Positions 45,901 through 56,499 of a stretch of 64,000 bases of DNA are shown in pieces. Each line of letters opens with the position of its first letter. Positions within the stretch are counted from its first letter, which is position 1. The stretch is from positions 558,001 to 622,000 of the forward strand of contig QEYB01000003.1 of assembly GCA_017562135.1 (NCBI GenBank). Direction: 5' to 3'. This DNA comes from Dipylidium caninum (Eukaryota > Platyhelminthes > Cestoda > Cyclophyllidea > Dipylidiidae). The position numbers and the translations under genes were made by a program. Under the pieces are notes generated by a model that ran no database searches, was not told the DNA's origin, and saw only the letters and a list, made by a program, of their open reading frames with translations.

Positions 45901-48900
45901 CCAATAATAACGGTAAGTGCATTTTTGAGATTGGCTGTCACGGAAAACTTATTACAATGGAATAATCAAGGAATGTCTGCCGACCGAGGTGCTTGATATC
46001 ACAAAAAATACCTGTGAACTGTATAGTATAGTTTGCGAGCAAAAAAATAATAGCTGAATTCATAACTAAAAAGTATGGCCAAGGTTAGTGTTTTGAAAAT
46101 GAATACACAAAACGGGATAACATTGTTCCGTGCCGGAGCCCAGAAACTCGACTGTCTGTAAAACGTGGATGTTTGACTCGTAGAGTATCCAGCTAGGTCA
46201 AAATGATTTCTTGGAATGCACTAATTTAACGCTTCATAGCCTAGGAGGCTTATACAAACTTCTAGAAAGATAAGGTAGGTGAAGTAAACAGGTTTTTACA
46301 CTCATAAGATTTGGCAAAACATGTTAAAATTTTTTCAATTACAAACAGTGAGCCAATGTGTAGGTGCATTTCGTTGCCTACCACTTCATTCACCCCAGTT
46401 CTCAGGGGCAGAAGATGCAAGTAGAGCATTGAAATATTTTCCATTAACTTTCCACTGAATTGATGACTCCACTTACACCAAAATAAAGCTGAGGACAGAA
46501 ATAGGGCATAATGAGAAGAAAATGAGACCGGAAAGCGACAATATAGATAATTACACTCATGGTCATACACGGAACTTAGATACAAGATCGCAGATTGATT
46601 GCCTCTAGCAAACTTTTTAACTATACACCCAAGAACTTTTACCTCCCAATAAAATACAATTTGTTACATGGAAAATAACAAGATATTGTAGTATACTTTC
46701 AGAAAAGGGTTTTCTATTTGAGTATCCAAGTCTAGTAACCAAACAATTGGATAACAAAAAAATTCTTGTATATAAGAGAAAAAAGGAATTACAATATCTA
46801 CGACAGAGAAAGAGAGCAATTGATCGCAATCTTAAAACTGTTAAGCGTATAAAAAATGCGCAAGAGGCATCAAGGGCGGTAATAAGACAACAGCAAAGTG
46901 AAGAAAAATGCAGAATAACAGAATTACTTGATTCCTGTTTAGGACTGAAACAAAGGATTATTAAAATAATTGATCTTAAAAGTGGCGACAATTTCAAAAG
47001 AACTATCCTACATAGCAGCTGGGAGTCAACTCCGGGCGTGTGGCAGAGAAACCTTAGTTAGCTACCACAAAGATGACGCACAAGTCTATAAGACCAAATG
47101 AAAAAAGATAAAGAGACCCTAGTTGAATCTATTTGTAACTGTTTAAAGCCAAGTTCGGTGCCTCTAAATTCATTCTTAAGCTCGTAACACATACACGGAA
47201 TTGCCGTGACAACTAAATCATAAAAGGCGAGTGATCTCAATTCTTTCGGAAATGTGAGCACATTCAAGTATGAGCAGTGATGTGATTTGAGCTCAATAAA
47301 GAGTATAATGAATACGTCCAAAAATGGAACAGATATGATTAGGCTTTATTAATGAACCACCACAAAAAAGAAGGCTTATATTAAGACAAATTTATAACTA
47401 AAAAGGGACAGAGATTATGGCACAATTGTTTTTAAGCATTTATTTACGTCACGTATATCAACCAAAAGTTCAAGGTAAAAAAGGAATAGTAGGTTATGCT
47501 TAAAAATTATAATAGCGGCGAAAATAGGTGTGCCATTGGAGATACCATCAAAGGAACCCTTGATTTGGAGGAATTATACACTTAGACAATATTCTAACGT
47601 GCCACCTGTAGCTTGAGCGTCAGAAATCACAATCTTTGAATTGAGTAATGCTATTAAGCATCAAACATTTTCAAAAAGACTTGCCTCCTACATTCTAGAA
47701 TGTTCAATGCAGAAATATACTCAGGAGAATAGAAATCTACGAAAGAAATTACTACTGCGCACGGTAAAATAGCACTATTATGGAATCGAGAATTTAAAAC
47801 GTCCAAGTGAAGAACCTTATTATATATTCAACTAGAAGTAAATGATAAGATGCATAACGGCCTCTATGACCGCAATTTAAGCACTCATTACTACTCGATA
47901 CAGTACCAAATGAAGTCAAAAATATGCATATAAAGTACTGAATGCAGTTTGTAAGTGGAGTACCAAAGAGTATTATCTTTTAACCTTATTTTCTCTACGA
48001 GAGCAGAAAGAGCGTTGAAGAACTCTATTTCATGTTCACCTCAACTATCAAGTCAAAGAAGTCAAAACAACCCATTTTGGTCAAAGTCTTATGGGTTATA
48101 AAATTACACAGAAAATAAACAAAATAAAAATAACATATGGAAAAGCTTGAAAAATTGGCATATGAAGGTTAAAGCCAGTACGCAATTTGTCAAAAACAGG
48201 AAGTGTTATATTAATACTATTAGATCCTAACACTAAAAAATGGGTACAATCACGCAAATTTTCATCGGCATAATTGGCGCAGAGTTGTTTAAAGTTATTA
48301 TATTGAACAAAAACGAAAACTAACAAAAGGAAAACTTGTCATCGGCCTTCCTACAATTTGACACAACTGCTTCCTGCTCAACTTACTTATTAACGTTTCA
48401 CTTGGTGTCAAAGTATGACATTAAAAAAACAGTCCAATTAAAGCAGATAACTGCATCTCACTGGACTTGATAAGCTTCCTGCAGGGAGGACAGTCACCAT
48501 CGTGGCAAGGTAAAGGGCAGTGATGAGTCCCGAAAGCACAATTGCCATCACTTAAGAGGCGTTCACATAATGCCCCACATGGCTTCGGAGGCTCCTCACC
48601 ACATCTCGAAGTACGAACCACACGTCCGCAAGGGCAATGCAATTCAACCACAGCCACACAGGGTGGGCAAGGACCGGGATGGCAAAGTCTGAGGCGAAAA
48701 AGAAGTTCTACTCAAGCAATTACGAGTAAAAATGTAATGCCCGAAGAGATCTAAGTAACACAAACGTTTGGTAATGTCATTAGGAGAGCTGCAAAATTTC
48801 TACTATTACAACAATTACCTCCCATTATATAATTTGGCTAATGAGTTGCATTAATAAGCTAACTATTAGGTAGCAAGATCACAAACTGATTGCGACTTTT

Positions 48901-50017
48901 CACAGTAACACGGTACAGTGTATTTTTTTAGATTAAATAAGCTGATGCAAAAGCAAGACAAGCAAATACTCAACAACAAATACAGATAACCTAGATAAAG
49001 ATAAAAAGTACACAAGGAAAAAAGGGCAATGAAGGGGTTGACTACAGTCTCAAGAAATCATTAAATTGGTTAAAAGTACATTCATGGGCCAAAGGTGTCT
49101 TAGCAAAAAAAAATAAGACAACTTTGAAAAAGCCAATAAATGCATTAGCACATACTCGGTACAAAAGTGGGGACACGACGCAGCTCTTGTATTTGTCTGT
49201 TTATGCACAGAACTCGCTTTTGGCTTGCCACAAACCTCGTCACATCCGTGAGGAACAGTTGAAGAGCCAGGATGATATGCAGGTCTGGTAGTTTTACCAC
49301 AAAAACACCGGTAGATTAAGGGATTTGTTTTATATGTATGGGACTGTTGACAAGCCGGACATCGCCAGGATGACCGTACATCTTGTGTTTCCTGAGCCAT
49401 TTGTTCCGACTTGTGCGTTCCTGAGAGAGCCCAACCAGTAATGCAGTTAAGATGATACATATGGTAACACCCATTACATGACCAGATATGATCCCTTGGC
49501 TTCACAGTAGACAGGCAAATCACACAAGTGTAGGAGCCGGAACGCAACTGTTCAGTCAGATTTTCTAAAAATATGCTAATGAAGAAACAAAGCCATGTAT
49601 TGAACCTCTAAGATCCAGATCATTCATTTGGATCTCAAGTGTTCCCATTGTATCTGTTTGCGGTTTGAGGATATCTGACCGAGATGATCCGACAGTAGCT
49701 CCATCTTTTGGTGGTGAATCAACAATCTTTCCATTATTTCGGAAATGCTGTTCATGAGGACCAGAAATGTGGCATTTATTTGTCCTTGGTAAATTATTCG
49801 CTCGTCTCCCAGCTTGTTTCGACGTGCCACCTTCATTAAATAATTGGTTTTGGGTTTGCCGTAGACGAGGATTCCGCTTAATTTTAAGCTTAGAATTATC
49901 GGATTTTTGCGCATTCTGGGCCTCGGATAATGGATTATCTTGTTCAGTTTGAGCATCATCAGGGGTACAGCCGCTCATGACAGTAGAGAAAATTGCGAGT
50001 GGCGTTTTTACATGCAT
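36538..50017 (-). CDS. NFX1: NFX1-type zinc-finger protein with RING-like and R3H-like domains
   Basis: Minus-strand exons: 49606-50017, 49156-49564, 48462-48688, 44601-44953, 43423-43657, 43180-43262, 39262-39565, 38674-39049, 38557-38606, 37596-37943 and 36538-36981, about 1,080 residues (human NFX1 about 1,120). NFX1 is a nuclear Cys-rich factor linked to transcriptional repression, ubiquitin ligase activity and RNA binding. A RING-type finger, CVICLSTV to CPACQ, is followed by a long series of NF-X1 fingers, for example CGYHTCAALCHPGECPPC, CGRHKCNRKCC and CGKHTCEDLCHCGPC. The spacing and the CRCG/CPCG linkers follow human NFX1 closely. The carboxy end aligns with the R3H region (RRFIIELAEFYGIECVELD), but the signature His is Ile. 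Unresolved: a one-base frame slip at 38980-38982, and the phase between exons 38557-38606 and 37596-37943. Confidence 0.94.
37596..37943 (-). CDS. NFX1: NFX1-like gene, exon before the R3H region
   Basis: 116 codons in phase 0, after GGATTTTTAG. It contains CNNILPCDSSCLLAEQEAK, matching the ECDEEC-AL region of NFX1, then Lys/Glu/Ala-rich sequence and EVEKVLFDLVDE. Confidence 0.88.
38557..38606 (-). CDS. NFX1: NFX1-like gene, 50-nt exon
   Basis: It lies between TTAATTTCATCAG and GTGAGG and encodes AALDDLHFKLFANARS plus two bases, similar to the AAISMASKI stretch after the fingers of human NFX1. Its phase-2 end does not fit the next exon seen, so one exon is probably missing. Confidence 0.6.
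38674..39049 (-). CDS. NFX1: NFX1-like gene, last finger exon, with frame slip
   Basis: It opens HAWMFNVPCFQTVATCGRTC in one frame. The frame then changes near 38980-38982, and the rest (PGCSHLCRRQCHPGEC to VCRCGHRREEQPC) continues in another. One base is missing in a run of C (coding sense). Restoring it makes the exon fit phase 1 in and phase 0 out. Donor GTGACT is inferred. Confidence 0.88.
39262..39565 (-). CDS. NFX1: NFX1-like gene, finger exon
   Basis: It begins MVIHACQEVCGRTLACGK after TTATCTTCAG. It carries CHCGATFLPPPQPCG, PPECSQPCVRPHACHHP and CPKCTVLMTKRCPGG. Donor GTGAGT. Confidence 0.95.
39566..43179 (-). other. Large NFX1-like intron
   Basis: AT-rich intron of 3.6 kb without a recognisable gene or transposon. 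It contains the 17-base tandem duplication at 39941-39974. Confidence 0.6.
39941..39974. repeat. Perfect 17-base tandem duplication
   Basis: AGTTAAACGTCCCCAAC occurs twice, back to back, within the large NFX1-like intron. Confidence 0.95.
43180..43262 (-). CDS. NFX1: NFX1-like gene, short finger exon
   Basis: 83 nt encoding SVEFLCGRTCRKRKSCGRHK and CNRKCCD, the counterpart of CNKKRLCGRHKCNEKCC in human NFX1. It starts after TGATATAG and ends in phase 0 before GTAAGA. Confidence 0.9.
43423..43657 (-). CDS. NFX1: NFX1-like gene, finger exon
   Basis: It starts VTNADVQGNRKRCTDPIP and includes CGRPNPICGHPCPEKCHLG and TCRCGKSSKEVPC, matching the CMDPVPSCGKVCGKP region of human NFX1. Confidence 0.93.
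44601..44953 (-). CDS. NFX1: NFX1-like gene, finger exon
   Basis: It begins CYCGRVDEITYCG after CTTCTTTCAG and continues through an acidic spacer to CNRPLACGYHTCAALCHPG and CPCGRVPLSKL. Donor GTCAGT. Confidence 0.93.
44954..48461 (-). other. Large NFX1-like intron
   Basis: AT-rich intron of 3.5 kb. The only notable item is a plus-strand Lys/Arg-rich open frame at 46747-47061, overlapped by a longer frame on the other strand; I do not call it a gene. Confidence 0.55.
48462..48688 (-). CDS. NFX1: NFX1-like gene, finger exon
   Basis: It starts after TTTTCGCCTCAG, completing CTELCHPGPCPPC, then LHCPCGRVVRTSRCGEE and CHDGDCPPC. It ends in phase 1 before GTGAGA. Confidence 0.92.
49156..49564 (-). 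CDS. NFX1: NFX1-like gene, RING-type finger exon
   Basis: It encodes YTCVICLSTVKPRDHIWSC, then CYHMYHLNCI and WRCPACQ, a C4HC3-like finger. YRCFCGKTTRP, HGCDEVCGKP and the first residues of the finger array follow. Donor GTATGT. Confidence 0.93.
49606..50017 (-). CDS. NFX1: NFX1-like gene, first coding exon
   Basis: Hydrophilic region rich in Asn, Gln, Lys and Ser. The first in-frame ATG is at 50017; a second (MSGCTPDD) is at 49978. It ends in phase 1 and joins the RING exon to give DLRENLTEQLRSG. I saw no PAM2 motif. The next intron is only 41 nt. Confidence 0.75.
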
Positions 50018-53000
50018 AAATTTAAACTAAGCACTTGGTAAATGAATTGGGCTGAACTATGATATGCTAAACATGATATTAAAACTTTTAATTATCAAGC
50101 ATACATATTGAAATTCAGTTATAACGCATATTTTGTACATAAATCTGGAAGATCTATCAGCCAACCCCGTGATGTACAATAGTAGGACAAGTATATTAAC
50201 TTCTAGTGTCCAATCCATGATATACCCTCACTTATTGGGGAACACTACGAAACCCTCCAAAGAGGATTTTGCTTTGAATCACGGCATCCCGCTATAATTG
50301 CACTTAGAGAGCCCCCCGAAGCTTTTAGCTCTGTACTGCAGGCGAAATAGAGTCTATTATCGGAGTCAACATAATAACGAGCACTTATGCAACTGTGCAT
50401 GCGGTTCGAGAATACGCTGGAAAGGATATGATTTGGGTGACGCCGTTAGCTGAATAAGCGTTTACCTAATACGGTCTAAAAGATGTGATGCCGTATCAAA
50501 AACCAAAATCCTTAACCAGCCTTTTAAAAATTTTCTTGCATTTCGCCAAGCATATAGGATTCGACTATACGAAAATTTCCACGGAAAGCTAAGAAGACTG
50601 TATCTTTTTAATCAAAGAACAACATCCATGGTGTTGCAATCTTACATTAGGTTACTCGAATCCGACACAAATATTCCGAGGCAATGCGTGTTTGTACCTT
50701 TCTAAGAAGCTACATGTTTGCCAATGTGCTTAAGGAAACTAGGAGGCCTCGCTAGTACGATTCTAAGCTAGTCTCTGTTCGCGCGTATACCATTTCCAGC
50801 AAACGTAGTATTTGAACTAAGTACTAGGGACCACAGAGCAAAAAAATCCATGCATTGCCAACCCATTTTAATTTACTCTATAAGTCAACCCACATTTAAC
50901 TTTTTGATATCTTGCTCCTACGCTTAAAATTCGGAATAAACAATGAAACCCTTCCCGTTGTAAAAACCGGGCTAGTACAAATTTTGTCGAAACCGCTCAT
51001 CAAACAACAAAGAGTAGGCTAGTTTAGAGCTTTACAACGCGTAAGGCTTAACACGAGTTTTTTATAATAATTTTAACCGTAAATGCCTTAACCCTTTTTC
51101 ATAGCAAACGCAAATCTTTTGTCACTGCGCTGGCGAGCTTACTAGCCATGAGTGTTTCATAACCGCAAAGTGACGGGGTTTTCCTACATTTACTTTTATT
51201 TACGCCACAACAGTTAGTATGCTCTGAGTGTAAATATTCTCAAGGTGAAGTGTTGGTGTTTGAAGCGGTTCTATATTTGGCCGCTCCTATTGAGCGGAGT
51301 CGTAGACACCGTTGTATGCGACATTTACATATACGTATACCATTGCGAGTCAATTGTCTTATTTTTAGGTTCTATTCCATTGCGAATTTTAGCGGTTGGA
51401 CGGTCTTTTCCCGCCGTCCGGATGTACTAGGAGTTGTTCAGATGCCCTGTGAGTCCGACAATTGTTTTCCAATTATCTAGTTAATTGACGAATATAACAC
51501 CCCAAATTCTGCTCTTTATCAAGATCCTCACATAACTCTCTTTCTTAACGCTGATTGTACAGTGGGAACCACTTGCTTTAGCTTATCCCTTGGAACGAAT
51601 CGATGCTTTAGTCTCTCTTCTCTAAATTTTTTACCTATATAATACACATATCCCTACTGCTCTCTCTTTGTTACATTCATCTCGGGTTGTGCAAGTTTTC
51701 TTTCATCGGCACCATGGTTTTTCGTGGTTGTGATTTCCAGTGTTGCTTTTTTATGGTGGCCATTTTACTCTTACGCTAAGACTTTATCAGTAAACTTTTT
51801 AAAATCTTAGACGATGGTATACTTTTTATGCGACCACTTAGCTTTTATTCTCATCAGATTTATAATTGTCATACTACTCTCCTTCTCGACCAACATTGGA
51901 ACAGCTATAGTTTATTTTTTTCCTTCTTTGAGCAACCGTTGACAAATTTTCGAGTTGTCGACAGCGAAGAGTTGTAACACTCAAGAGTTCATTCAATTGG
52001 CGAATTCTCCATAGCACTTCCCCACGCTCGTATCGGCTACCTAAAGTTCTTTCTAACCCACTTCGCATTTTACCTTATAAATTTATGTTTACTCTGTAAT
52101 TCCCTCGAAAATACCTGGCTCAGTGTTGTATCACAAAAAGTCGTTGCAATTGAACTGCCACAGGGGCAATGACACGACGATCTACCCATTTATATGTGTT
52201 TACGCTGCGCACCAATCAGCGATCTAGGATCGGTCACATCTGCGCACACACCAGACTCCTAACTACACTTGGGCGCCCCTTTGCGCTTTCGCCCATCGGC
52301 ACTCCTGATCTAGCAATTCTTCTATTTGCTTGTGCTCGGTGTGCGTTTGTAAATACGCTTACTCAACGGTGGAATGCCTTTCTGGCCTTTGTTATCAGTG
52401 AACTATGCTTTCTCTTTGGAAAAGTAGGCGCCGCAGTCAAAAAGAGGTATTTACGGAACGTCTCACTCGTAAGTTTTTCCCCCCTATCCCCTCATCCTTG
52501 TTTCGTATATTACTGTACTTTATCATCAGCCTGAATCACTGGTATCAATTTCTTCATGAGTTTGCCTTTGTCCTAAAAATACCTCCCGTCTCTAAATGTT
52601 CACGGATTCCATCCTTTTCGGTGGCAAAATTTATCTGTCTGCTGATTGAATAAGTAATTGTCTTTTACTTGCTGAGTGAAATGGTACAATCAATCAAACT
52701 TCCATATGTGTGTATATATCCTCGCCGCTTCTATTAAAGATTGCCATTGGGTATATTTATCAAGTGGAGGTTGTGTTCTTGCCTATCTTCCTCTACTCGT
52801 ACTACTGTAGTACGGCATCAAATACCAATATATTTGTTTGAAGAGGTACACCTCTATGCCCCTGACTTAACACTTCACATCACTATTCGGCGATTCTATA
52901 CTTGAGGTCATGTAAGTTAACAACCTCTTGAAAAACCATCTGACCCATTGCGAATACACGTAGTCCAATCATAAATCTCTTTCCAAAGTTTTGCAGTGAA

Positions 53001-55474
53001 GTCAGTGGTTCCCTATGTTCCTTGAACACCAATAATCTGCTTCGCCTTTGTTACTGGAAGACACTTTTTTAACTTTCTCATTTCCATATACGTTCATTAA
53101 TCACTGATAGATGATCTACGAGTTTTCCCATATATGCCCTTTTTTACTCATTTATTTTTATTATTTGACTGACAAGATATGTGTCACTACATAGATACTT
53201 CTCGCACTTTTTCTTCAATCTGCATAGTTTTTTACCTTGGAATAATGACTTCTGAATGCGACTAAGACACCACTTTGCGCACAGTGACTTTCATTAGTTA
53301 ATACATTTTACCATTGCGCCTTAGTGTAATTTTATCAGTCAGATGCAATAGAAACACATTTCTTGTTACCGTTCAGGAAACTTGTGCTTTCCTCGGGTCT
53401 TGTTTCTCATTCGTCAAAAGTGTGATTAACTGACTGCCTAACCTACAGGACAAATTATTTTGTTTCTGAACCACGGGCCCGTATATTAGAAAGGTATTTT
53501 TTATCAAAGTGGGTAGTGTTCTTACTTGTGAAGCTAATGAAAAGCCGTGGATTTGATGGCTAATGCTTCTATTTCGACCTCTCACTACCTTCAGATAAGA
53601 TTATTGTTTTAGAATTTATCATTAAAGAGGTGTTAGGATGACTTAAAATCCCGATTTCCCTTTCTGGTGATCTTGTTTTTCGCATTCGCTGGCCTCCGTA
53701 ATATCAATTCGAAGTATGCAGAGTTACTTCATGGTTTTCTAATTCCTTCCTCATCTGGTTACTTACTTGGTCGCGCAGTAACAATTGTGCTTGTTCGGTG
53801 GGCACTAAATTTTTTCGTTTAAGCGCAATTAGTACTTTTGTTGGAGTGCATGACTTCCCCATCTGTCTCAGGTTATTCCAGTTGCCAGGCAGCACAAATA
53901 TGCAGTCGATTTTCCTCTCTTCTTTCCCACTCGAATTATCAGACTATTTTACTAATTACTCGTTGGGACAAGAATGAGGTGAAACCTGAACTTGACATTT
54001 TCCAGTGTATTTAATTGATAACTTGAGCAAGATTATCAAAAAAACTATTTTGAATTTTTCCTCAATGGTAATTTTCCATTTCTTTATTGAGTGTTGTGGC
54101 TTATTACGAGAGTTAGCGGCCATCTTAATCACGCGTGACATCTAACAACCCCTGTGTCCGCTACCTAGAAGCGTCTACCAAAAACGTTTTTTCGTAAGGC
54201 TTTAACTTAACGTTCTCGTGACCTGCCTACTTCTAAAATCACAGATTTCGAAAATTCTACATTTTAATCTCTAGTTAGCTCCTTTATTGTCCAATATGCA
54301 TGAGGATATCGTGTTCCACACTTTCGCATTAATAGTTTGTCCTGATACATATCCAGCTAGTGATTTGGGCATTTCTTATTCCATAGCCAGCCTTTCCGGT
54401 GAACCTGCCTACTTTCTGTCACTGCCCCTGTCCCTGCCATTCAAATATCGCGTTGCTGCACTTTTACATCTCGTCACTTCTACACTTTAGATATTTCTAA
54501 AAGTACACTTTTGGCAACCGCTTCCAAGTTCTCGGCCCTTCCAACATACAAATGTGCAACTTGCCTGAAACCACCATTTGTCTGAGGTTTTTCACCTTGT
54601 TCGGAATTTGACCCTAGAATGTTTTCTCACAAGCGTATTATTAAATCTTTTTATCTGCGTTTTATTTTAACTAAGGTACTATTTTTGGTTGCACTGTCTT
54701 GTTCATTTCACTAAATGAGATTAATCTAAATTGATAAAACCCCTTGCCTTGAAAAGGAGGGATTCATAATTATTTGTCGGAAAATATTTTGGGTTTTAAT
54801 CTGAGCAAACGTTTTGTCGTGGTAATAACGCTCTCGGCAATTCTTCGCGTCTTACAAAAATGCAGTCATTATTTCTAATCCCTTGAAGTTGCGGCTGCTA
54901 TTTTTACGCCTGGGTGTAAAGCAATGCAAATGACATCCTTTCTCCGTTTCTCCACCTTCATTCTTTTCCGTATCAGGTTTTCGCGTTTGCCTCTATTTTA
55001 CCAAATCATTAACAGATAAACCACCTAGAAAGATATTTTTATGAAAATATTTTTTTGTAACACCGATATAGCAAGAACCACTAGTAATGTTCCTCTCCGA
55101 CGGGCATTCATCTTCATAATGGGCTCATCTTATTGCTGGAGTTTTTTCGCAGTATGCGATGTATAAAAGAACGACGCGTCGCTTACCTAACGATACGATT
55201 AGGAAATATGCGTCAACTACATTAACATTGACGTTTCAAAATTATCATTCAATCATGCTCTGAAGGCGCTTATCATCGTCATGACATATATTACTTTTCG
55301 GTGCTGTCCTGCTACGGTGGGTGAAATTTCCAACACCATAGCCAGTGTCACACAGCCACCGTCATACCTAAGGTGTATACTTCCGCACATCCTTTAAAAA
55401 TGATAATTTTAACTTCATAATACCTTTGGTGCTGCCTTTTGAATTCTTTGACTTCGATTATTTTGGTATTCTAG
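50018..55474. other. AT-rich spacer between divergent NFX1-like and CDK genes
   Basis: No secure exon. It should hold the NFX1-like promoter on the left and upstream exon(s) of the CDK gene on the right, because the CDK exon at 55475 opens inside a split codon. One CCAAT box lies near 52212. Confidence 0.45.
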
Positions 55475-56499
55475 ACCGCAAACAGAAAGGATTCAAGTTT
55501 GGACATCTCTTTAAGAAGTCCCCAACGTCTCCTCCATCACTGACACCGCATATACCAGCTTGTATCGCTCTGCCCACCTCCGTCATCGCAACGACCGATG
55601 ATGCTCTCGCGATATCGCATCGGCGAGCGCTCAGCGATCTAGTCATAGTTACTCCAACCAGTCCCTCAACCTCGCCGTTTATGCAACAGCCCTCCCAACC
55701 CCCACAAACTCCTGACAGTGGTATCAATCAGCCATCTGCCGCCTCTCTTCTCTACTCCTCCTCGTCGACGTTTGCCAGTTCTAAAATGCACTCTGGAAGT
55801 GTGGACTCGGCAGCCGGCACCACCTCCTTCACTTCTAATCGCTTTTCCTGGCCAAAGTCAAATTCCTCATCCTCATCTGAGACAAGCTCCCTCTCTACTG
55901 CCCTTTCTAACAATCTTCGCCTTGCCACTGACGCCAGTACCGCTGCCTCGGGGAATAGCCTCTTTACATCTCCACCAAGAAGCTCAACTGGCTCCAATGC
56001 CACTGGGAGTGGCACCGAGGTGCCAGTCACAGGTACTCCACCGCGTCTGCCGCGATTCGTGGCTGGTACAACAATAGCTGAGGAGGATGAAGAAGCAGAA
56101 GAGGCTACATATGGGGAGAGTGCGGTAACAACGACATCTGGAGTACGTCCACCTCCACCCGACTCTACTACCACAACCACTCTTGTTGGCGAAGTTGATA
56201 CAGGTTTTGCAGCCACCGTGGCCCAAGTCTCACGTCGCACAGGCACCTCTGCACAGGAATTGTATGCACGCATGAAGGAGGTGCGTCGACGCCCCGAAGA
56301 TGTGCGCAACAGACTGAGGGGCCAGGCGACTGCCATGATGAGCTCCAGCAGCAATGTTAACGTTGTAGGCGATGGCACTACAGGAACCTCGAAGCGTCTC
56401 TCTTTGCCAGCTAGTCTTCACCTACCACCGCATCTACGACATAAAGCTATTCAACTTCTTGAAGAACCAATGAGTAGGAGAGAACGTCGCTTATCTCTG
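55475..56499 (+). CDS. CDK16: PCTAIRE kinase, long N-terminal regulatory exon
   Basis: The chosen acceptor is TTGGTATTCTAG ending at 55474. The open frame runs further upstream but has no ATG. About 340 residues, low-complexity Ser/Thr/Pro with a short acidic run (EEDEEAEE), end in the conserved pre-kinase motif RRERRLSL before GTAGGC. Confidence 0.85.

Noticed and set aside
46747..47061. Plus-strand Lys/Arg-rich open frame of 104 residues inside an NFX1-like intron
   Set aside because: It lies in AT-rich intron DNA, a longer frame on the opposite strand covers much of it, and no domain is recognisable.
55752..56378. Minus-strand open frame of 208 residues opposite the CDK exon
   Set aside because: It is the mirror of the Ser/Thr-rich CDK coding exon, which has conserved motifs and correct splice phases.
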